Assembly: GCA_037178675.1 (NCBI GenBank)
Contig: JAYMGJ010000220.1
Coordinates: 1 to 53,914, forward strand
Reading direction: 5' to 3'
DNA length: 53,914 nt
DNA from: Scleroderma bovista
Lineage: Eukaryota; Basidiomycota; Agaricomycetes; Boletales; Sclerodermataceae
The translations under genes were made by a program, and so were the position numbers. Positions 46,701 through 53,914 of this stretch are shown here, piece after piece (position 1 is the first letter of the stretch; the number at the start of each line of letters is the position of its first letter). The notes below the pieces were generated by a model. The model made no database searches, was not told the origin of the DNA, and was given only the letters and a program-made list of their open reading frames with translations.

Positions 46701-48830
46701 TATAGACGTCCGGAAGAAGAACTCGGATACATCTTCAATAGACGAACTCAATCATGGGAACGCCCTCAAGAGGCACCACGTCCCAGAGAAGAAGAGTTCT
46801 TCTATTTTGATCAAGAAGCCCGAGATACTCCAATTCCAGACGTCATAATTCCTAACATACCCAATCCAATTCGTCGCAATCCCCCTCGAGTTCATAATCC
46901 ACCTTTGAGACCAGACAATGTCTATGGTCAAAGAAATCCTGTGGATATAGAACGAGAAATTGCAAGAGAACGAGATTGGACAAGAACGGTCTTAGGAAGA
47001 GGAGTTCCTACCATTCCTCAAACAGAACCCATGGTCGAATCTAGACCAAATCCTCCTGCACCTGCAGAACCTCAAGAGGCTCCCATTGCTGTTCCATTAC
47101 CATCAATGGATGAAGAAGAGAATGAAATGGAAGACGTCATTGTTCCAAACACTGATGTTGATACTATGATTCAACTAGGTCAACACTACATTCTCAACTA
47201 CATCATGAAGCAGGCAGCAAAGCCGCTCAAGGGTATTCCTTATCATTTCAAGGATATCCGCAACTATCCATTGGATGAACAGAAGAAATGGGAACAGGCA
47301 TGCAAGGAAGAAATAAAGTCTATCGAAGATAGACACGTATGGACTTTGGTGGATTGTCCGCCAGATCGAAAACCTGTCAAATGTCGCTGGGTATTCGCAA
47401 AGAAATCGGATGGAAGATTTAAAGCCCGCTTGGTTGCGAAAGGCTTTTCACAAATCTATGGTGAAGACTACGATGAAACCTTCTCACCGGTCACACGCTT
47501 TGAGACAGTACGACTGCTCTTGGCTTATGCGTGTCGAAACGACTGGGAAATTGAAAGTCTTGATGTCAAGACTGCCTTCTTATATGGGCGACTCGATGAA
47601 GAAATCTACATGGAGCAACCCGAAGGTTTCAAAGTACCAGGTTCAAGTAACAAGGTCTATCGTCTATTGCGTGCTCTCTATGGCCTGAAACAAGCCGCAC
47701 TAGCATGGAACAAAGAGCTACACAAATCGCTCCTAAAGCTCAACTTCAAACGTTCCAAAGCAGATCCTGGAGTATACATCTACCAAGATAAATCAGGCAT
47801 CATGCTGTTCATCGTCTACGTCGATGATGGACTTCTTATGTCAAATTCTGCCAACCTTCTCAAGAAGAAGAAAACCGCATTTCTCAACGTATGGGAAGCT
47901 CGTGACATGGGTCCAGTACAAGAATACCTTGGATTCCAAATCACTCGTAATCGCGTTAAACGCTCAATGGTCTTACACCAACACCCTTACGTATTGAAAG
48001 TACTCAAACGCTTTCAAATGGAGAACGTCAAACACGTCCGCACACCTTTACCTGCTGGGTATCAACCATCTACAGCACCAAAGGATTACAATGCAAGTCC
48101 AATAACAAGACAACGGTATCAATCCGTAATAGGATCACTCCTATTTGTTATGCTTGGCACACGCCCGGACATCGCTTTTGCTGTAATCAAAATGTCACAG
48201 TTCATGGCAAATCCTACCGAAGAACACCTCTCGAAGGCACTTCACATTGTAAAGTATTTGGGTTCAACTCCAAATCTTGCACTTCATTTTACAGGAGGAG
48301 CTTCGTCATTGGATTGCTACTCTGACTCTGACTGGGCAGGCGATAGTGAAACAAGACGCTCAACAAGCGGTTATACTATCTTTCTTGGCAATGACTTGGT
48401 TAGCTGGCGATCTCGCCGACAACCAACTGTGGCTCTGTCATCAACAGAAGCCGAGTACATGTCAATGTGCGACTGCGCACAACAGATTCTATGGATCAAA
48501 TCCCTCTTCCAAGAGTGTCATCTCTCCCTCCAACACTTCATGATGTTCGGAGATAACAAGGGCGCTATACATATTGCGCAAAATCCAGTAATGGAAGGAC
48601 GGTCAAAGCATATTGATATCAAGTATTATTTCCTTCGCGAATGCGTTGAGAAGAATACTTTCTTGCTTGACTATGTTCCCACTGATCAGCAGAAAGCTGA
48701 TATGATGACGAAGAATCTAACATGGCAGAAATTCCAAGACAATCGCTCGCGACTAAATCTCCTAGAGTCACATTCTTTGTCACATTCAACCAATGATCAT
48801 TGGAGAACTCGAAAAGCTCAGAGATCTTGA
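43776..48830 (+). mobile_element. Ty1/copia retrotransposon gag-pol, open frame intact
   Basis: A single frame from ATG 43776 encodes about 1684 residues. In order: gag (TGASNYLEWKSAMKSLL), a zinc-knuckle-like CKKC-SGRH-NTTDH, aspartic protease (LMDSGATDH), GAG-pre-integrase (WHSRLGHP), integrase (HCDL, HSDRGGEF, PQQNGRAERFNRT), reverse transcriptase (FIVYVDDGLLM) and RNase H (DSDWAGD, ALSSTEAEY, DNKGAIHIA, SKHIDIKYYF). All catalytic residues are in place. The native protein should end near SRLNLL (about 48765). The last 20 or so residues are the antisense of the hAT gene, so the stop codon and the 3' LTR have been lost. The element therefore looks recent but cannot move on its own. Confidence 0.93.
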
Positions 48831-50400
48831 GCTTTTCGATTGAAGGTAGATATTCTTCGTCATGTTCAGCATCATCCGAGTTTGAAATAAGCCAACCAAT
48901 AATCTCCATGATAGTTGGCTCATCACCACCAGTGACTTCATTTGTGTTTATATCAGATTCTTTGTCAATTTGGGTGCCAAAGGAGTCGGAAGAGTCCTGG
49001 CACTGCAAATCTACTAGTGGTGACTGTGTTGTGAGAGAGCCTGTAGTAACTGACTCCTTGGGCTGTGGCTGCCTGAGACTCGGAGTCGAGTATGTTGTAG
49101 CACGGCATTTGAACCTGTTTACAGCCTGACCTGTCCGAGAATGTTCATCCTGAAGATGCAGTCGTAGCTCAGCAAGGGAAGTCATTGCCTCACTATGAAG
49201 TCGTGAGCAGAGACAAGTGAGAATCAATCCAAACATGCTGAACAGGTGTTCACATGATACGGAGTTGGCACAAATTGCAAATAATTGAAATGCAATCCTT
49301 TGCAGAGGAGTTTTTTCGCCACCACCATACTGCATGCCCTCATACATTTTGAGGGGATCTGGATGTTCTCGCTAGTCAAAAAGTATTAATTTCTGCTGTG
49401 TTTGTAACAAGTTACTATAGTACTTACCTTCTTTTCTGCCTCACGTTGTACATTTTCAACCCAAGGCACAAAATTTGCATATGCCCCTTTGTTATTCAGG
49501 TACTCTTGAAGCTCTGTAAATATTTCATGTGGCGGCGATGAACCAAAGAAGCACATCCAAAGCTTCCGCATTAGAGCAAATATCCCTGCAAGATTTAACT
49601 GTGATATCTTTGCAAATGGGGCCATCTTGTAAACAGGGTTCAGGATTACGGCTGCAATATAGATATCTTGATCACATTTCTTCCAGCGCTTTTCAATGCT
49701 ATCAAGGACTGTTTGAATGGGTTCCTGGAACTCCAAGGCAGAGAAGAACATTTCTGACTCAGAGTCAGCATGGGTTGCCTTGAGTAATTTTGAATACTCT
49801 GCAAACAAGAAACCCATGAGAAGTAGGGATTGGTCGACTCGGAAGTGTGCCAGCTGTGTGATTGTTGATGCAAATGCCAATGGTTCAAGAAGCTTTTGAT
49901 TCCTGCAGAAGGTACAGTTAGTTAGCAACCTTGAGATAAACCAATAGATAATACATCTCATTTTGGTACCAGAATATTGGATTCTTGATAAGCTTTAGCA
50001 TCCTTTCTGCCTTTTGCTTTGACCTTGTGTCACCTGTTATAATTTGCCGCTGAGCCACGGGGTGGTCCAAATCTTGATCAGCCATGATTGTCAATGTAGG
50101 CCTGAGTTCCATAAGACACCTCATTGTCAGATAGTGGGACATCCATCTTGTCAACACAGCACGAATGACAGTGAGAATATTGTGCTCAGCTATTGGTTTA
50201 GTGGCATTCATTGCAACCTGGATGTCACAGAGAATTCCAAGCACAAAGGTTTTGCTGCGAAGCCATGAAATTAGGTCTGTGGCCTGTTCTGCACACTTTG
50301 TGAAGGTGTTAGAGCACTTCATGATATCACCAACAATGAGATTGACCTATAATATATCAATAGTTGCAGTGTATTGGAGATGAAATTTGATACTGACCTG

Positions 50401-51034
50401 GTGAGTGTCAAGACTGGTTCTTCACTGATCTGATTTCTATGAGGGGTCAGGGGGTCAGGGGTTGGTCTAGCAGTAAGACCAAGATGCTACGTAGCGTAAT
50501 CGCGCTTCCCAAGTATTAGGAAGGCCGACCGAGGGTTATATGGAGAGTCCAAGGGTAAACGGTCTATGACCGAGTACTTGTACAAAGCAGAGACAGAGAG
50601 TACGAAGGGAGAACAGAGGGGAAGTATCTTATTCAATATTCGAACTGAAACTACAACAGACTGAGTATCTAGGTATTTATACTGAGTGGAACAGAAGAGG
50701 CGATGTACGGGAAGTCGGGATTACCAATGAATGACGAGCGCAGTCGCGCTGCGCGCTGAGTAAGTATGGTAAGTGCGATAACCGGATTACCGATAGGTAT
50801 TATATTAGTAATGCAACAGGATAGGAACATATAGTAACCGGAAACGAGAAAGGAAACATATTAGGTAATAGTACAGAGAGACAGATCGGACAACGTGCTC
50901 ACCGATCGGTGGCGATATAGGACAGAAAGGGAGAAATGGAAAAGGGAGTACATACACTAAACGGGCGGTGAACGCATGGACGTGATCGGACAATAGGGTA
51001 CAGGGTGATCGGATGTCACGGTCGTGACAGTGAG
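50401..51034 (-). mobile_element. Solo LTR (624 bp) with 5-bp target-site duplication
   Basis: 50406-51029 begins TGTCAAGACTGG and ends GTCGTGACA on the plus strand (TG...CA termini, TGTCA/TGACA inverted ends). It is flanked on both sides by GTGAG (50401-50405 and 51030-51034). Removing the LTR and one GTGAG restores the hAT reading frame (CQAH-QVNL). Read on the minus strand it starts TGTCACGACC, a common start of basidiomycete gypsy LTRs, and has TATAAATA at 50681-50674. It is the product of LTR-LTR recombination. Confidence 0.93.
50674..50681 (-). promoter_or_regulatory. TATA box inside the solo LTR
   Basis: TATAAATA on the minus strand, about 350 bp into the LTR in its own orientation, a usual place for the U3 promoter. 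Confidence 0.5.
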
Positions 51035-52649
51035 CTTGACAATCTATTACCACAATCTTTGGAAATTGTTCATGAAGCATTTTGCATGCCATATGAGACT
51101 CCCCTGAAGCATCAGAGATGACTGCTACTACATCCACTTCCCAGTTCTTCTCAACCTCTGTGATCACATCCACCAAAAGTTTGTGTAAATTATCTGCTGT
51201 TTTTCGCTCTGTAGATGCATCATGGACATGAATTGTGTATACCTGCAGCTTACTAGTTAGTGGATTGGACTGTAGAACAATGACTCAAAACAGGCTACCT
51301 CGCGTTTCGATGTGGTGAGCATAAATGCAATGAAATGATGAAAGTTTATGCCTGACCAACCATCACACTGGATTGTGCCCTCCAAGCCTCGAGAATGATT
51401 TTTTGTTTCTTGGCGAAATTTTCCTACCTCCAAAGGGATCCAGTGATTTGCCAAACTCTGGCGTTTTATCAGTTCTGCTGTGGGCAAAAATTCCTGCAAA
51501 ATTCCTAACCATTCTGGGTCCTCAACCCAGCTGAAGGGGAAACCACATGATGCAGTAATCCATGCAAGGCGAGCACCAAATCGGGCCCTGTCAGCATCTG
51601 TCCATGGTTGGTGCAAAACAGTGCCTCCGAGTCCAAGTGGGAGCATAGTACTAGTACTAGATACTAAGTTGGATGATGAAGACTGGCGAGATGGTGGCAT
51701 ATACAGTGATGGTGATGGACTGGAGCCAAATGTTGATGCTACAGGTGAATGTCGATAGTCATTGGGATAGCATGCTGCTGGCGTGATGGGGCTCGGATTT
51801 GTACTTCAAAGCCCTGCTTCTAGTGACAGTGACTCCGAGGAGGCTGGTGTGGACAGTGGTGGCACAAGGATCAGCACAATAGTACTAGGGGACAGTGATT
51901 ACATTTACGTACTAGATGCATAAACATGAGATGATGACAATCCTGCGGCATGATGAGATTATAGTGGTAGGCCAAAGTTAGGCGTGGGAAGTGGATCATT
52001 CAATGAGTAGGCATTTTGTGGTGCTACACACTTGGCAATGGGTGAATTTGTGAGGAGGCGCCTCTCCACACATTCAGCCTGTGCAGCATCACGAACACCA
52101 GCCAAGACATTTGGGCACTTGCGTAGGTGTCAGAGCATAGTCTCAGTCCGCCCAGTCAACCATTGCTTGTTGGGATCAGATGCAGAAGTGGACCATACTT
52201 GTATCAATCATCAGTCAAAGGCCCAGTCACTGGCAGAGCCCTAAATACTTACACCAATCAATGATAGTTGCTTCATCCCACATCTCTTGATGTGCTCCTC
52301 TATGGATCTCCTCGTGATCTCGTACTGATTCTTGATTAATACGAACAGGGAGACAGCCATTGCACATCACTTTAGGTTTTGCATCGCCAATTTTTGCATC
52401 CGGATTTGCGAGCGATTCTCACGCCCGTTCTTTGAATGCTGGATGATCGATGAAGCAGTCTCGCCACCAGCTTCTGGATGCACCTTTCGGCATGAGTCAG
52501 TAGTAAGAAATGTTGATCAAGTCAGGCTTGTTGTTTGAGTTGGAACTCGTCAAAGAACAAGTGTCGACTTCGGGAACCAGACACCACGCGGAAACGGTGA
52601 GGCAGGATGTATATTGATTGTTATCAGCAACGAAGGTCAAGAGCTTATA

Positions 52650-52760
52650 TAATAAGAGCCAGAGCGTCAATGCCATGTGGCCCACCATGTCCAATGCCAT
52701 GAACCACCACGGGCATGCCATACCACGTGACATCTGGCGGTCATGGCATGCCACTGGCCT
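52650..52760. other. CATG-rich segment
   Basis: CATG occurs about nine times in 110 bp, including the palindrome GGCATGCC twice. It lies between the hAT remnant and the 22-bp repeat array. No gene is seen here. Confidence 0.4.
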
Positions 52761-52830
52761 CGTCAACACTGGATTGCCCGGCGTGCACTGACAGCATGCT
52801 TCGGTCTGGGTGCTCCTCATTGCCTGAGTC

Positions 52831-52962
52831 GTTTCGAAGTGAGCTCTTTCTCGTTTCGAAGTGAGCTCTTTCTCGTTTCGAAGTGAGCTCTTTCTCGTTT
52901 CGAAGTGAGCTCTTTCTCGTTTCGAAGTGAGCTCTTTCTCGTTTCGAAGTGAGCTCTTTCTC
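52831..52962. repeat. Perfect 22-bp tandem repeat, six copies
   Basis: The unit GTTTCGAAGTGAGCTCTTTCTC is repeated six times without a mismatch (52831-52962). Each unit holds the palindromes TTCGAA and GAGCTC. Since 22 is not a multiple of three, apparent open frames through it are artefacts. It lies about 200 bp upstream of the kinase beginning near 53160. Confidence 0.97.
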
Positions 52963-53159
52963 GGCACCTTTGATCAGGGTAAGATTTCTGTTAACTTCTT
53001 TCACCAATCTGCAAGTTCCACGGTGATATGGAGAAGATATTTAATGCAGTTCGAACTCACAGCATTGCACACACATGTTATTACTTCCTTCATCTGCTCT
53101 AGGTCTTCGTCATGGACTCGAGTCAAGCACTTTCCATGTAGGCATTGGACTGTGTCAAA

Positions 53160-53914
53160 TTATGAGCTGACAGACTTCAATGCCAGTTCTAGTTCTCTGG
53201 ACCCGAGAGGACCCCTTGAAGAACTCGCTCGGTGTGCATCCAAATACTGCCTAAACCTCAACGGACGAATTTCTAAAGATGATTCCGGCGTTCTTTTGCG
53301 CGGAGGAAATGCGACTGTTTATTTGGGCCGACTCTGTCAGGACAATGCAAGAGGAATTCTTGGTGGTCGTCGTGGAGTTAGACGATTTAACACAGAGACA
53401 ATCCAGGTGGCCATAAAGACTCCACGTGGCGGCCCACCAGATGATCTTGATAATATCAAGGTAGTGTTAAATATCTTCCGTCAGCATAGCCCTGACATCT
53501 CGCAGCGTATCATTAAAGAGGTACACATATGGTCTAAGCTTCGTCATGAAAATGTTCTTCGGCTCCTCGGTATCACCACCGAATTCGAATTTACTGTATC
53601 AATTGTTTCTCCATGGATGAGTAGAGGAAATGTGCGGGACTATGTACGGGATAGAGCTGTCGATCCATGCCCACTGGTAAGCTGAACACTGGGACCACAG
53701 GGTTGACTATCTCAAGCCACATCCTCTATAGATTATGGGAATTGCGAAAGGGCTACATTACCTTCATTCCTACGATCCAAGTCCAATTTTCCACGGAGAT
53801 TTAAAGGGAGCAGGTCCACTCTTTCCAATAGACGGTTCTGTTTAATGACATGCTGTCTCAGGCGAATGTTTTAATATCGGACACTGGCAATGCACTCCTA
53901 GCCGACTTCGGGTC
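53160..53914 (+). CDS. TKL protein kinase (3' end cut by window edge)
   Basis: A-type kinase. The first recognised exon ends at 53460 and includes LNGRISKDD, RGGNATVYLG and VAIKTPRGG. It is followed by 53506-53676 (171 nt, RIIKEVHIW, hinge SPWMSRGN), 53732-53809 (78 nt, ending FHGDLKG) and 53862 onward (ANVLISD, ADFG, then the window ends). The catalytic Lys, Glu, Asp, Asn and DFG are present, so it should be active and non-RD. The intron at 53810-53861 begins GC rather than GT. The start is uncertain: the frame is open back through the tandem repeat, and an ATG at 53113 followed by a 49-nt intron (ending 53184) would give a short MDSSQALS leader. Confidence 0.83.
53810..53861 (+). other. GC-AG intron in the catalytic loop
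   Basis: The 78-nt exon size and the KG/ANVLI joint fix the splice sites, so the donor is GCAGGT rather than GT. The fifteen other kinase domains use GT at this position. Confidence 0.75.

Larger units (their letters stand above)
48765..52493 (-). pseudogene. hAT-family transposase, multiply inactivated
   Basis: Spliced reading from ATG 52493: a BED-like N-terminus (PKVMCNGCLP...HEEIHRGAH, HLRKCPN), then 51299 onward upstream to 51778, 51030-51242, 49955-50346, 49428-49902, and 48765-49371, which ends with the hAT dimerisation region (FQLFAICANSVSCEHLFSMFG...SRLHSEAM). Introns at 51243-51298, 50347-50397, 49903-49954 and 49372-49427 are clean GT-AG. Breaks: in-frame TGA at 52421-52419, 52132-52130 and 51808-51806, TAA codons at 51961-51959 and near 51900, and a solo LTR at 50406-51029 that splits the codons for CQAH-QVNL. 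The 3' end is cut by the copia junction. No terminal inverted repeats were identified. Confidence 0.88.

Noticed and set aside
48619..48765. Extension of the hAT protein past 48765
   Set aside because: This part is the antisense of copia RNase H and its tail, so it is a chance open frame across the junction.
52831..52962. A CRISPR-like array
   Set aside because: The units are directly adjacent with no spacers, and the genome is eukaryotic.
52497..53007. Open frames through the 22-bp repeat as genes
   Set aside because: The repeat has no stop in some frames, so long frames are an artefact; the proteins are just the repeat translated.

Overview
The window looks like nuclear DNA of a basidiomycete fungus, most likely Agaricomycotina. 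The genes are packed with 45-60 nt GT-AG introns. The gene families are those expanded in these fungi: a NACHT-WD40 NLR-like protein, a HET-domain protein, an F-box-like leucine-rich protein and a large set of tyrosine-kinase-like (TKL) protein kinases. Ty1/copia, Ty3/gypsy-type, hAT and Tc1/mariner-type transposon remains lie among them. I cannot name the species. No tRNA, rRNA or CRISPR was seen.

Layout: 1-3680 (-) NACHT-WD40 gene, running off the left edge. 5041-6329 (+), 7260-8532 (-) and 9901-10980 (+) are three single-domain kinase genes. 11855-12772 (-) is a kinase pseudogene, 13025-13555 (-) a mariner-type transposase remnant, and 14543-15160 (+) a decayed copy of a zinc-finger gene. 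15623-16982 (-) is an F-box-like gene. 17544-21355 (-) is a three-kinase-domain gene with one premature stop. 21662-25356 (+) is a C2H2 zinc-finger region that splices in frame into two kinase domains. 26640-27663 (+) is a decayed retroelement gag. 28348-33548 (-) is a 25-exon gene that splices in frame into four kinase domains. 33948-36914 (-) is a HET domain fused to a kinase domain. 37612-38691 (-) is a frameshifted kinase. 41040-48830 (+) is a copia element with a degenerate extra ORF before gag and no 3' LTR. 48765-52493 (-) is a hAT pseudogene carrying a 624-bp solo LTR. 52831-52962 is a perfect 22-bp x6 tandem repeat. 53160-53914 (+) is the start of another kinase gene.

The most interesting content is the kinase cluster. 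I count sixteen kinase domains. All share one exon plan: a 171-nt exon for the alpha-C to hinge region (165 nt in one copy), a 78-nt exon that ends in the catalytic loop, and phase-0 introns. All carry HG in place of HR in the catalytic loop, so they are non-RD kinases. In six domains the catalytic Asp itself is replaced (HGN x3, HGS, HGY, HGH), and in the HET fusion DFG reads NFS. Intact and dead domains are joined in order by in-frame micro-exons, giving an active-dead-active-dead protein in the four-domain gene. By analogy with JAK kinase/pseudokinase pairs and plant tandem kinases, and because an NLR and a HET protein lie next door, I infer a non-self-recognition or innate-immunity cluster. 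The architecture is read directly from the sequence; the function is inference.
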